Shown here one piece after another: positions 23,379 through 35,483 of a stretch of 64,000 bases of DNA; position 1 is the stretch's first letter; every line of letters begins with the position of its first letter. Origin of the DNA: Agapanthus africanus (Eukaryota; Streptophyta; Magnoliopsida; Asparagales; Amaryllidaceae); contig CM057338.1 in NCBI GenBank assembly GCA_030015575.1, forward strand, positions 310,251,827-310,315,826. Direction: 5' to 3'. Below the pieces are notes generated by a model, which was not told the origin of the DNA, made no database searches, and saw only the letters and a list, made by a program, of their open reading frames with translations. The position numbers and the translations under genes were made by a program.

Positions 23379-25494
23379 GCCGGTTCCAAAGAATGTTGCG
23401 GAGATAAGAAGTTTTCTTGGACTCGCCGGGTATTACAGAAGATTTGTAGAGAACTTTGCTCGTCGGGCGGAGCCGTTGACCAAACTTACGCGCAAGGAGG
23501 TACCTTTTGTGTGGACAGATAGGTGCGCGTCAGCTTTTGAGGCGTTGAAGCAGAGATTGATAACCGCTCCTATTCTGACTGTGCCAGACAATTTCAAAGA
23601 ATTGGTAATTCACAGCAACGCATCTGGGAAAGGATTGGGATGTGTTTTGATGCAGCATTGGAAGGTTATAGCGTATGCATCGAGACAGTTGAAGACCCAT
23701 GAGAACAATTACCCAACTCATGACTTGGAGCTTGCGGCTGTGATCTTCGCTTTGAAGATTTGGAGACACTACCTTTTGGGTAAAAGGGTTGAGGTTTTCA
23801 CTGATCACAAGAGCTTGAAGTATGTGTTCACGCAGAAAGAGCTTAATATGAGGCAACGTAGATGGCTGGAGCTGATTGCTGACTACGATCTTGATCTTAA
23901 GTACCATCCGGGGAAGGTTAATGTTGTGCCAGATGCGCTCAGTCGGTTACCAGTAATTCAGACGTTGACTGCACAAAAGGAACTCATTGAAGACTTTCGA
24001 AGATTTGATTTGGTGGTTATGCTACCGTATTCCTCGGGACAGTTGATGCAGCTGCAGGTACACTCGTCGTTGATCGAGAATATTAAAGCAGCGCAATCGC
24101 AGGACCCTAGATTGCAAAAGTTTCGAGAACAGGTTGAAGCTGGGCTTCGAACTGACTTACTGATCCATGAAGATGGTTCGTTGAGATATGGTAGTCGTTT
24201 GTGTGTGCCGAAGGGAGATATTCACGAAGAAATTATGAAGGAAGCGCACAGTTTAGCATATTCCGTACATCCAGGAGGCACGAAGATGTACCGAGATGTA
24301 TGACAACATTTCTGGTGGGAAGGCATAAAACGGGAGATTGCCCGCTTTGTAGCAAAGTGCTTGGTGTGTCAGCAAGTTAAGGCTGAACATCAAAGGGTTG
24401 CTGGTTTATTGCAACCACTTCCGATTCCTCAGTGGAAGTGGGAACATATAACCATGGATTTCGTGACAGCTCTACCGTGAAATCCAAAGGGCAACAATGC
24501 AGTTTGGGTGATTGTTGATCGTTTGACCAAGGCAGCTCATTTCATTCCTTTTCGGGTTGGTCAATCAACAGAAACTTTGGCAGAATGGTACATGCAGGAG
24601 ATTGTAAGATTGCATGGAGTACCGGTGAGCATCGTGTCCGACCGTGACACTCGGTTCTTATCACACTTTTGGAGGAGCTTACAGGAAAGTTTGGGGACTC
24701 GATTGAAGTTTAGCACAGCTTATCATCCTCAAACAGATGGCCAGTCGGAGAGAACAATCCAAACTCTTGAAGATATGTTGAGAGCTTGCATGTTGGACTT
24801 CAAGGGTTCATGGGAGGATCATCTACATTTAGTGGAGTTTTTTTACAACAACAGTTTTCAGGCGACGATTCAGATGGCTCCATTCGAAGCTTTATATGGT
24901 CGCAAGTGTCGTTCACCTATTTGTTGGAACGATGTCCGTGAACGAAGATTGTTGGGACCAGATTTGGTTGTGCAGACAGTTGAAAAAGTTAACGCTATCC
25001 GGAATCATATGAAAATAGCACAAGACAGATAGAAGAGTTGGGTAGATACGTCGAGAAGACCTCTAGAGTTCGCCGTGGGTGATTTGGTATTCTTGAAGAT
25101 ATCACCGACTAGAGGGGTGATTCATTTCGGAAGTCGAGGAAAGCTCAGTTCTCGATTCGTCGAACCTTTTGAGATTTTGGAGCGTGTTGGTGAGGTAGCG
25201 TATCGATTGGCGTTACCGCAATCCTTGGCAAATGTTCATAACGTATTTCACGTATCTCAACTCCGTAAGTATGTTCGAGATGAAACACATGTGTTGGATC
25301 ATTCGGAACTGACTGTACGAGAAGACTTGACTTTTGAGGAGCGACCGATTGCGATTGTGGATCGAAGGGAAAAGGTTCTTAAGAACAAGGTTATCCCCCT
25401 TGTACTTATTTCTTGGGGTAATCGCTCAAATGGAGAGTCAACTTGGGAACGAGAACATGAAATTCGGCAGAAGTTTCCCCATCTTTTCTTGTAG
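23379..25494 (+). pseudogene. pol: Ty3/gypsy pol, C-terminal part: RNase H, integrase, chromodomain-like tail
   Basis: It continues the pol frame split at 15762, reading [21 protein letters not shown]. RNase H spans about 23560-23940 with [14 protein letters not shown] and TDHKSLKY, but the first catalytic aspartate is asparagine ([11 protein letters not shown] where SDAS is usual). Integrase has the zinc motif (CLVCQQ), then [22 protein letters not shown] and [22 protein letters not shown], supplying the D, D and E residues. The end, DLVFLKISPTRG..FEERPIAIVDRREK..STWEREHEIRQKFPHLF, matches the chromodomain-like tail of chromoviruses. Stops occur at about 24301, 24478 and 25030, all in one frame. 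The product would have made and inserted cDNA; it is now inactive. Confidence 0.92.
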
Positions 25495-25565
25495 TTTGTT
25501 GGTCGTTTGTCCTTTTTGTGTTCTTGGAATTTCGAGGACGAAATTCTTTTTGTAGTTGGGTATAA

Positions 25566-28500
25566 TGTAACAACCGAGTTCAGTTATACCAATTTCTGAT
25601 GCCGTATGTGTGGTTTATGATGTTTAATTCATTTACCATGTGGATGCGAATGATAGTTTACTTTATATTCGACCCGGTTGCTTGAGCTCGTTGTTTTATA
25701 GTTATGGAATACCCTAACATTACATATTTTGCGTATAACAATTTAAGTCCCTTAAAATAATTTAAAAATACATGACATGGCCTGCTTGATACCTCTAACC
25801 CCGTGGTAGCGTCCTTGCAACGTGTTCCCGTCCCGTTCAGTGAAACGGATGTGTTTGGATGGCTACGCGCACGTACGTGCGTCCGTTCTTGAGGGTATGC
25901 ATTTCTGTTACAAAATTCTTCATTTTAATTTTTGGAACTTGCTCATAATTTTCATATTTCAAATCCAAAATTTAGGACCCGACCCGGGCGCATTTCTGAA
26001 TTATTTTGTATCCCGCCAAATTCTAATTATTTATATATATTTTTTTATAAATTCATTTAACCTATTTCATTAGCTAAAGATTTATGGTAAGCTAACAGAA
26101 GAGAATATATTTTTTTAACAATGGAAATCTTTTCCCTTTCTTTCCCCAGCCAATGAAACCATTCTTTAAAATATTAAAATCTTTTATAAATCTTTCCAAA
26201 CCCAATTTCCTTTTCCACGAGCCAATCAGAAAACCCCTCTTCTTTTCACCGGGCCCCACGAGCCTTCTTTCTCTTCCCCTTTCTCTTTCTCTCTCCTCCT
26301 CCGCAGCCTTCTCTCTCTTTCTCTCCCCCTTTCTCTCTCCTCTCGCGCTCTCTCTCTCTCTTCTCGCGATTACTGTGCTCTTCTCGATGCTGGTCACCGC
26401 TCCCTGCATCTCGTCACCTCCTTTCTATCTTCTTCTTCTTTTGTTTTTATAAACGCTGCAGCCCTCGCCACGAGAACCCCAACTCCTCATCGCCTTCCTC
26501 AAACCCTAACTCCCTCATCTCCTCAACTCCAATCGAGCTTCGTCATCTCCTCTCCTCCTCCTCCCCATCTTCTTCTTCTCTTCCTTCTTCCTGAGCCTCT
26601 CTCCCCTGCACATACCCACATAACACCCAACAACCCAACGTCCCCGATCATCGCCGACGACCCCAGCCTCGCACCCACCATCATCACCATCTCGTTTCCT
26701 TCCTCTCCTCTACATCAGCACCTCAACAAGACCCTGCACGTACCCTGCAATACAACCCCAGAAACCAAACCCTAGCGCAACCCTAACCCATCACCCGAGC
26801 ACCTGCACCCTCGCCGGAGCTCCGCCGATCCTCATCGTCGACGCTGTCACCCCTCTGCAATCCAGTGAGTAAGTCTCTCTCCTCAATCTCCTATGTTCTC
26901 TTTCATTCTTCTTGTTTCCCTTCCATGCATTTTCTTTCGATCAAATCGTTCACTGTTGTTTCTTGTTTCCGGAATCCGACCGTGCCGGCGACGATCCCGA
27001 CGACTCAGCGAGGATATCTGACCCGTGTGATCCCATCGTGCGTCGTTTGGACTCATTCCGTGTACCGTGCGCGCGTCATGACTTTTCTCGTCGACGTGAG
27101 ACGTTCCGTTTCCCGTATCGCGATCCGTCGAGGCAAGTGAAACTTGCTACATTCTATTCATAATATTCCTATATTTATTTATTTAATTTCATATTAAACC
27201 TATAGATAGAATCTAAAGTCATGTGTTCCAAGTTAACAGTGCGATATTCCGTTTATATATTTTAGATTCAGAATTTGAATCCTACCCGTTGCATTCAGTT
27301 TACTAAACTTAGTAACCACATGTATATTTTAGATCACATAATAACTATTTACATAGTCTATGGTATTTTTTTAGTTTTACCCTATTGTACACCCGTGTGC
27401 ATCTTTAACCTGTTTTAGATACAATTTGCATCCCTAGATCTTTTAACCCATGATAACGAGATTTTTAACAACTCATATTTGTTAAAGTGTATGTTACTTA
27501 ATGTTGGAACCATAACCCTAACTCTAATCGATAACCGTACATCTATATAGTTTATTCTGTATCTAAATGCGTATCAAATTACATGTTACAGTTTATTATT
27601 CTGTTAGTACCCATGCTGTTTATCTATACTTATGCTTATGTTAGTTTGATTATGAGCACCCACATGACATCGTGTGCATCCTGACATAACTTGTTGCGGC
27701 TTTTGCTTGACTTGACATGGTACCGTGCAACTCTTGACATGACATGACGCCTATATACATTACTTGACTTGACCTGATGTACCATGCTTTACCTATTACC
27801 TAATCTTATGCCTAATGCCAACAAACCTGACCTGTTGTCCTCACGGACCGTTCCTGTTGTCTATCCAGACAAACCTGTACCTGCATGATCCTGTGTTGGA
27901 GTTAGTTCTAGATATTTTTTAATACCTGACTTGAACATATATAACTTGGGGGTATGGGGAAATCAATGATGAAACCTGACTTGTAACTCAACAGTCCGAT
28001 ACCTTTACTGATCAGTTTTACGGGCTAGGCCAGCCCCGGGGTGATGATGCTGACATCACTCATCTTTACATACTACCCTTTTACTGCCTAGCGGCACGTC
28101 TCGGATTCAGCCCGAGAATCTTGGCCGTGGTCCCGGGCACGCACGGGATACTATTGAGTTACATCGATGATTCATCAAATTGATTTCAAAGACTTGAGAC
28201 TATTCAACCCATTAGACCAGTTTAGATTACTCACTGTACACTACCCTTCACTGCCTTGATTTATATTGTTGTTATACCTGCTTTACCTTTTATGATTATA
28301 CTTGCATGTCTTGTTACCCTGTTTATATTTTATTGCTTGATGACATGACGCGCTGACATCTGGGTTTTGCATGGCCCAGATTCCGTACCTTTGCTGCAGT
28401 CCGAGCAGGAGTATTTCAGCCAGCAGGCTGAGCAGTGAGGACTCATTAGTAGTTAGTTCTTTTACTTTTCAGTACTTTATTCCTGATGTGAGCCCGCATT

Positions 28501-28728
28501 ATGGGACATACATTCCAGTTATTCTTGTATTGGATCTTTTGCTTCCGCATTATTTATTCTTGACTCATTTTATTTTGGCTTGTGGACATGTGCTAGATAG
28601 TTTTATTATTGTTCTTGATATCTCTACAACCGTAATGTGACTGTGGAAGGATAATTCCTATCCACAGGTAGCATGGTTGGCTATGTCACGTGCCTACCTT
28701 AGCGTACTCTGGGAAGCGGAGTGTGACA
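25566..28728 (+). repeat. 3' LTR of the Tekay-like element
   Basis: It is 3163 bases and pairs with 9910-13069. Just upstream (25529-25547) is the block AATTTCGAGGACGAAATTC, which is conserved before the 3' LTR in Del/Tekay-type elements. The polypurine tract itself is weak (GTTGGGTATAA). Confidence 0.9.
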
Positions 28729-28733
28729 GGTGG

Positions 28734-30003
28734 CCATCAGCAGAAATCCTTGTACAAGATAGTCGAGAATTACTAATTTGGATCAATAGTTTCTCAGTTG
28801 GTGATGAGCTTGACACGAAATGTCGCGTTATTAGAGGTCTGACTTTATCCACCCCCTGGACTCGATATGCAATACTCTTAGACGAACAGACCAGACCGCA
28901 CGGATATTGTCACAGACAGCCTCAGTAGGGGTTCGGATGAGTTTGCTTGTCGGCCTTCCTTTCGCTCAATACCTGGGTAGCTGTTACGTATAGCTAGTGC
29001 CACTGACATACTTGTGGTTAAACCCACTGCCAGCGTATTGACCAGTCTTTAGAGTCACACACAGAGGGTTTCCCTGCTTCGGGCGAAACGATGTAGAGAC
29101 CGTATAGTTTTACGGCAGGGTTCAATCATATACGTGCACTTGTGCACGTATCATGATTCGAACGGATAATACTAGTGGGCATTGGTTTAAGCTGGATTCT
29201 AGTATTATATTGTTGGATTATTTTCGTCTCTTTGTATTCGTATTTTTCAGAATAAGGATACGGGTATGTATATACGGATGAGGGGTATTCTTGTAATTTA
29301 TTACAAGGGTGCTTCTAGAAAATGACACCTCATTTTAATTTTAATCATTTTACTAAAATGGTTAAATGAGGAGGAGGGATGAGTTGTGCATCTTGCATTT
29401 ATTGTAGCATGGCTACTTAGTGACTCGTGTAGTGACTCATGGTGTGACTCATGAGTTACTATTGTGGCATGCTTGATATTTGTTTGGGTTGTGAGATTTT
29501 TTATGATGCTTGATTCATTTCTTTAGCACACAACACTTAGCCATTTTTTTATTGATGCTTCACATTCTCTCATCTCCTCAAGCTTCTTCTTCTATCTCCA
29601 CCCTAAGTGTTGAGAAACATAGGGTGTCATGAGACAAATTAATCCATCATTAGACTCTTCATCCTTTAGGCTATCTGGTTTAAGCGAACTAGGGTACCCT
29701 AGTTACCTCGGTTTTAAGGTTGGAACTCGAACTACATATCCTTAGATAGATCATCTTCGATGGAGGGAGACTGGAGGCCAAACTCGATCCATGGCGCCTA
29801 GGAGCTTATGTAGATGGAAGAAGACCGAAGGACACGTTTCATTCGGTTTAACACTTCTATCACTTAGTTAAGCCCTTTAGTAGTTTGCTAGTTAGGATTT
29901 ATGGTTCGATTCGGGCGGGTTTCCTTAGCGCCAAGTTTTTAAACGCTAGTTTATATTCCGCACCGACTGTATTAGATGGCCAGGGCACCGGTGAAACCCA
30001 ACA
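28734..30003 (+). repeat. 3' LTR of the Angela-like element, second part
   Basis: This continues 9201-9909 after the gypsy insertion, beginning CCATCAGCAG, and ends CCCAACA. It matches about 2148-3431 of the 5' LTR. Confidence 0.88.
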
Positions 30004-30173
30004 AATACATATACATTATTTAATTGACTCGTCTAAAACAAGAACGCAAATACGAACCATCTCCCAGTGGACGACTCGTACTCAACCGGCTAGTTACAAA
30101 GCGACACCGTCTTGATTGCGGTAAGTAGGATATATAGAACGCTTAGCGTAGCACATAAAAACACAGACAATCA
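30004..30173 (+). repeat. Family-L LTR, right part (base layer)
   Basis: It resumes the LTR left at 1441. TTAATTGACTCGTCTAAAAC, CCATCTCCCAGT and TCTTGATTGCGGTAAGTAG match 54880-54990 of the solo LTR, and it ends GACAATCA like that copy (55040-55047). No primer site follows, so this is most likely a solo LTR, but the left end is outside the window. Confidence 0.8.
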
Positions 30174-30189
30174 TACCGCTCAAGGTTTT

Positions 30190-32527
30190 GTACAGCGTGA
30201 ATAGGAACTGAAAGTGTGTCTTAGCACCTCTACTAGGTTTCCACATGCATCAAATATGCAATTTTTAAAAAACTAGAGGTCTAAGCTACACTAAACAAGA
30301 ATCGCACTAGAGAATTAGGGTTTTGTTAGCAAGAATACACTTTCTAAACTAAGTGAAGAGGGTTACAACCTTTGTAGACTAAGTCATTCACATCAATAGT
30401 TCCAAGTAGTAGTCCCTAAGCTCCAAGTAATACTCCCTAGAACTCTTCTTAGCTCCACTTAAAGAAAGGAACAAAGTTGCTTTGCGATCTTCGAAGCCGA
30501 AGATGATCCACCTTAAGGCCTCTCTAGGTCAAGCTAACTCTTCACTAATCAAGGTATTAGTGAAGAAAACAACCTAAACTAATGAGCTAGATTAGTGTAG
30601 GTTGATGAAATAGGAATTTAGCTCACTTTAGAAATATTTTCCTCTCTTTTTTATCAACTAAAGAAAAACCCTAGATAGGTTTCAGGAAGAAGAAGAAGAA
30701 CTTGAGTGTGTGAGAAAAATATCTAATAATAAGTAAGAGAATGAACCACGGGCACTAGATAAATATGAGATGAATAAATTTCTAAGGTAAAAACAAAAGA
30801 GAGAGATGGGTCTTAACTTCTCAATGCTTCTACAAGCATCTAAGCCATTACTCATTTTCTCCTATTTTAATTTCCCTTTAAATATAAATCATTACAATTA
30901 TCTTTACCCTAGTGTGAGTCTCATACACCCATATTCTATGTATCATCAACCATATACATAATCCAATAACATATATAAATATATATCACATATATATTAA
31001 ATGTATTTCAACAGAAGAAAATTATAAGTGAGCAATAATATTAGTTAATATATAAATATATCAAATATAAATTTATATCTAATTATTAAATCAATACTTG
31101 ATTCAATAATCCGGTTATATAATCCAGTTATATCATATATAACCGACTAATATCATATAAATATGTATATCGAATTATCAAATCAATACTTGATTCAATA
31201 ATCCGGTTATATCACATATAACCGACAATATTCAATATTCAATATCAAATCAACACTTGATTCAATAATCTGGTCATATCATATATAACCGGCCAATATC
31301 AAATATATACACATATAACAAATCATTGAATCAACACTTGATTCAATAATCCGGTTATATCATATATAAACTAACCGATATCATATATCGCGAGATTAGA
31401 ATACGGTATCACATACTCTTAATTAAACAAGCTCCCAAGCATAGCACCATATGTGCCCTACTTCGTTTCGCTTGAGTTAGGAAACCTTTATGTGGGACTC
31501 TAAAGACTTGTTAATACGATAGCAGTAGGCTATGATCACATCTGTCACCCACAAGCCGTCAGCGTTACTAGCTGGACATAACGACTACCCAGGTATTAAA
31601 CGAATAGAAGATCAACAAGCAAGCTTGTCCAAACTCCCGCAAAGCCTATAAGCAACACTTACCGTACAGTTCCATCTCTTCGTCTAATATGTCGCATATC
31701 GAGTCTAGGGATGAAATCGTCAGACCTCGGTAATTTGATAAGTCATGTCGATGCGTGGCCTATAACCGTTCGAGAAACTACTGATAACACTAACCAGTAA
31801 ATCTCATCAGCCCTGGCCAGGGACTTCCTGTTATAGCCAATCGAGCATAACGCAACATCAACTCCCTATACCAGGAGAGACAAAACCCTCCTATCGCTCA
31901 TTGCTTCTATGTGACTCAGGACTGTACCCAAAATCCACCTGTTTACACGACTCCTTTGAGCCGTGGTAAGGAGGAAATCAAAGCACAGTAGGAACCACAC
32001 AAGACCCTATGACGATCTCGGGTCTACAAACTAACCTGTATAAATATCACCAGAGAACTGCTATCTGACGATAGGTATGGTACCATCTAGGAGTTCTTGG
32101 CGAGTCCTGTTCGGTGTACCCATTCTCTAAAGAGAACTTGTGTACAATCTTTGATGTCAAACACCAATGATTATAGGATCAACCATCGCCCCATACAGGG
32201 TTAATAAACGTACATACTAGTTTACTTTAGAATATCGATGCTTTGTCTCGATACTCTTTTGACTAGGAACTGTTAAAGGATGTGCTTACGGACTACACAA
32301 GCCCCACTAGTATGATCTGCATCATAGTCCTGGTAGTCAATCTAACATCCTAAGGGTTTTATCAACATGTATCAGAGAGACAGAATAATAATAATAAGTG
32401 TACAAGTTAAGATAAAGAGCAACCAGATAGCATAATATCATGTCGAGCAAGAAAGTCCTCTATATATATGTCCAAGCATCCACTATAATATACAATAATG
32501 GCCTCTAAGGCATACATATTCCTAACA
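30190..32527 (-). repeat. Diverged Angela-like LTR, reversed
   Basis: On the minus strand it starts TGTTAGGAATATGTATGCCTTAGAGGC, the classic Angela/BARE LTR start. It then aligns with 1442-3431 through GCTATCTGGTT, ATGTTGATA, TTGACTACC, AATACCTGGGTAG, the CTTCTTCTTC stretch and GATCATCTTCG. The right boundary (32527) is clear; the left end is uncertain (about 30190-30220). No clean target duplication was found. It truncates the Tat/Ogre-like gag of element A. Short open frames here, such as the 3' half of 32407-32727 on the minus strand, are LTR sequence. Confidence 0.7.
31086..31385. repeat. Minisatellite, four units of ~65-90 bases
   Basis: Four imperfect units start near 31088, 31179, 31245 and 31326. 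Each has AATCAA(T/C)ACTTGATTCAATAA followed by TCCGGTTATATCATATATAACCG variants. Both halves are partly palindromic (ATCAA/TTGAT and CGGTTAT/ATAACCG). The array lies inside the diverged LTR. Confidence 0.75.
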
Positions 32528-34541
32528 AGGACATCTCTAAGGTCTTTGGATAAAACAAAAGCATCATATATGCCTAAGAGGGACAGAAGCTTCCGGAGGT
32601 GAGCCAAGACATTATAGTCTACTGAGGAAGAGCTCGAATCTTCGTGAACTACCTCTCCGCTTCCCCCTTCATTTGCAGCTTGCTTTTCCTTTTCTTTTGG
32701 AGCATTTCCCCTCTTCGGCGGGAGCACTTTGCCGCTACTGAGCTAGATTTGGTTGGCCTTTGCGGCGAGCTCTTCATCTTCTTTAGGAAAACAAGTTCTT
32801 TCTCAGAATCGCTACTAAGATGGATGGCATAGCAGGTCCTGATAGGGACCTCATCATTAGCATTCTCTTCGAGCTTTTCCAGAATTTATGCTTTATGCTG
32901 CTTCTATAGGGAAGAACTCCTTCAAGTGAATAAAGGTTCTTTCCTTTTGAACATGGTCCTCGACGGAATCGACATAGTTTGAACGGTCGATTTCCTCGCA
33001 GAACCTTCTTCGCGTCGAGCTGCGCATTCTTTTCCTTTTTTCTATGTCTTTTGGACTTTGAGATCAATCGACCCGAATCGATGGCTAGAACAGCAAGCTC
33101 TTTTTTTCCCTCCCATTCGATTCTGGGCTCTTTCTGAAGCAGTTTCAAGATTTTCTTCGTCTTCTTTGATATGTATCCATCATGGAGGTTCTGACAGGTT
33201 TACATCGTTTTTTAGAGAATATGGTTCTATAGTAGGTTCCCAGAAGGCTTTGGCTTCTGTCTGTACAAAATTAGCGATTGCAGTTTGATTATCCGTTAAC
33301 ACGCCTTTAGACTATTCGATTTCTCCTGCCCTATATTGCTTCTCGATCTAATCTTTGAAGACAGAGCAATCCTCACTTGCGTGAATCAGCATTCTGTGAT
33401 ATGGGTAATATAGAGGATTATCGCTCATGTTTGCTTCGTGCAGCCTTTTTGATTTTAGCAGTTGCAAACCATTCTTTAGGGCGTCCTCAAATATCTTTCG
33501 GACCTTGTCCCTTCTAAAGGAGTAGAACTTTTTCTTCCTCTCTTCTACAGTAGGTCCTTCTCCTCCCAATAATGGCCTTCGAGGACGGTCGGTCTTTGAT
33601 CTGCCTCCTCTACGTTCGCCTTCATCATCAGACGTGTTGAAAGAATCGGCCTTAGTAGCACTCCCGCCTTTGCGATTGTCATCCTTCCGGTTCTTCCAGG
33701 ATTTATTATTAGTTTGGGGGTCTGGAGTAGACTCTTGCTATGAGCGTTCCAACATTTGAACCTTTTTGGTCAGCTCCTGGAATGTTTTGAGGCTCGCGGG
33801 GCATAGAAACAGAACCGTCCAATTACTGAGATTCCCGATGAGTAGGCTGATGGATTGGTCTTTCTCTAACGGCGGATCACATTTGATAATGAGATTGCGC
33901 CATCAGGATATGAAGTCTTTGTTGATTTCGTTTTTCTCTGGCTTAGTCCTCACAAGGTCAGCAATTGTGATTTTATCACTAACACTTATGAACCTTTGCC
34001 GGAATAAAGATTCTATTTAGTCAAACGTAATAACGAAGCCATTCGGTATGCTTGTATACCATTTGAAAGAAACTTTGATCAAGCTATTAACGAACTGTTG
34101 AAGGAGAAGCGCATCATTTCCCTCAGTATTCCAGCACGATGCTTTAAAGTTGGCAATGTGCAGGTTCGCATTTCCATTCCTGTCAAATCTTCCGAATTTA
34201 GGAATAACATAGCCGCTTGGAAACTCTATAAGATCATACTGTGCAGGCTACGGCCTCCCACTACTGCCAACGTCTTTTTGAGCTTCAGTTTCGGTTACCA
34301 ACATTTTGACTTTGTTGGTGATCAAATTCATGATCCGGTCTTGTACCAATGGGCTGCTATCATCGACAGTCAATACATTTCCAAAGGCGGAATGTGGCCG
34401 AATTTCATGAGATTCGCTTATTTTTGGACATAATGAGACAAGCGTCGACTACTTTGGGTAATTGTCACCTGGCTTATGAGCTAAGCCCTGTGCTTGATTG
34501 GGCGTCTGAGAGAAAGCTTGGGACATGAGCTGCAAGATGAC
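32528..34541 (-). pseudogene. gag: Tat/Ogre-like gag of element A, central and C-terminal part
   Basis: Reading leftwards from 34541: a Q/P-rich linker (SQAFSQTPNQAQGLAHKPGDNYP), then the retrotransposon gag fold (about 34240-33950: PKFGRFDRNGNANLHIANFKASCWNTEGNDALLLQQF..FKWYTSIPNGF). A charged linker follows, then FYSFRRDKVRKIFEDALKNGLQLL (about 33545-33470) and LYYPYHRMLIHASEDCSVFKD (about 33410-33350). This last is the CxYH...H..DC module that ends Tat/Ogre gags. Beyond it is a K/E-rich tail. Frameshifts and stops are frequent. The N-terminal half of the same gene lies at 42011-43213, separated by element B. Confidence 0.75.
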
Positions 34542-35483
34542 TGTTCTCCTCCGAACACAGAGACGCGACCGCATAGGTTCGTCTTGCCTGAATTTTGAGG
34601 GCAGATGCTAATTGGTGCTATCCGTCCACCTCTCCGAAGATACCAAGTTAATTTATGGCACCGTATACCGGAGGTTTAGACAGATCGGCCGATATAGTAG
34701 ACTTCGTCAGATTCCCCATCGTTGAGGGGGTTTTTATTGTGGGGACGCTCTTCCCTGCAGGTGCAAGCCCCTGCAGTTAATTACGCTACCGCATCGCGGT
34801 AACCACTTTCTCCTTCTCCAGATGGTCACTTCGTGTCGTGTGTGTTTGTTTTGTTTTTGGTTGCCCGTGGATTGTATACGGAGACTAATGTATGTTGTCG
34901 CCCGTAGGGGGTGGATTAGTCGAAATCCATATTTTCTTAGATTTGGGTTTGGGGTTGGGTTTAAGGATGTGTTGGTCTCATTTGAGACTAAGATCAACTT
35001 AAACGTTTGTTAAGGATACGTTAGTCTAATTTTAGACTAAGATCAATATAACGGGATCATTTAGATCCAACAAAAGAGCATTTGGACTCTATTGTTTTAG
35101 TTTAAGGACTTTGCGGTCCAGTTTAAAGACATCATAGTCTGTAAAGTTTAAGGACATCATAGTCCATGGGTTTAAGGACCCCACAGTCCGAGATTAAGGA
35201 TATCATAGTCCATGGGTTTAAGGACCCCACAGTCCAAGGTTAAGGACATCATAGTCCATGAGTTTAAGGACCCCACAGTCCATGGAATGTCTGGTTGTCG
35301 GGACCCGTCACCTTTCTGAAGACGTTGAAAGATTACAACGACAAATATCAGAGGAGTGAAAAGATGTACCCTTGAACCAAATTTGGTTGGGAGATCTGTA
35401 GTCCAATTGGGACTACGATCTGAGATTTATGAGCATATGGGCTCAATTAATCTGAATGAGGGTTTATGGCCACTTTGGGCTCA
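34542..35483 (-). repeat. 3' LTR fragment of element B
   Basis: It matches 39624-40567 nearly base for base, starting (plus strand) TGTTCTCCTCCGAACAC and ending TTTGGGCTC. It contains a chain of short hairpins (34960-35483). The minus-strand beginning of the LTR is missing. Confidence 0.85.

Larger units (their letters stand above)
9910..28728 (+). mobile_element. Tekay/Del-like Ty3/gypsy retrotransposon (interrupted)
   Basis: The element has LTRs of 3160 and 3163 bases starting TGTAACAACC and ending GTGACA, an initiator-Met primer site, and one gag-pol frame with protease, reverse transcriptase, RNase H, integrase and a chromodomain-like tail. It is flanked by GGTGG at 9905-9909 and 28729-28733. 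Long LTRs, a single gag-pol frame and the chromodomain-like C-terminus point to the Tekay/Del chromovirus lineage (inference). The pol gene is split by the family-L element at 15763-23378. The reading frame has one frameshift and several stops, so it cannot move by itself. Confidence 0.9.
1442..30003 (+). mobile_element. Angela/BARE-like Ty1/copia retrotransposon (interrupted)
   Basis: The element has two LTRs of about 1.98 kb beginning TGTTGGCTATAGTGCCCT and ending CCCAACA, an initiator-Met-type primer site at 3432, a purine tract at 9190 and copia-order pol remnants (integrase, reverse transcriptase, RNase H). The LTR start resembles the Angela/BARE lineage start (TGTTGG, then TGCCCT and AGGCAAT), and the RNase H end runs straight into the purine tract as in that lineage; the lineage call is inference. 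The right LTR is split by the gypsy element at 9910-28728. The flanks do not show a perfect duplication: CATAT at 1437-1441 recurs at 30008-30012, four bases beyond the LTR end. All coding parts are broken, so it is dead. Confidence 0.85.

Noticed and set aside
32407..32727. Single 106-codon protein frame
   Set aside because: Its first half is element A gag tail and its second half is Angela-like LTR sequence; the junction at 32527/32528 shows it is a chance fusion.
35100..35290. CRISPR-like regular spacing of GGAC...GTCC hairpins
   Set aside because: The intervening sequence is also repetitive, and the array is duplicated in both LTRs of a retrotransposon.
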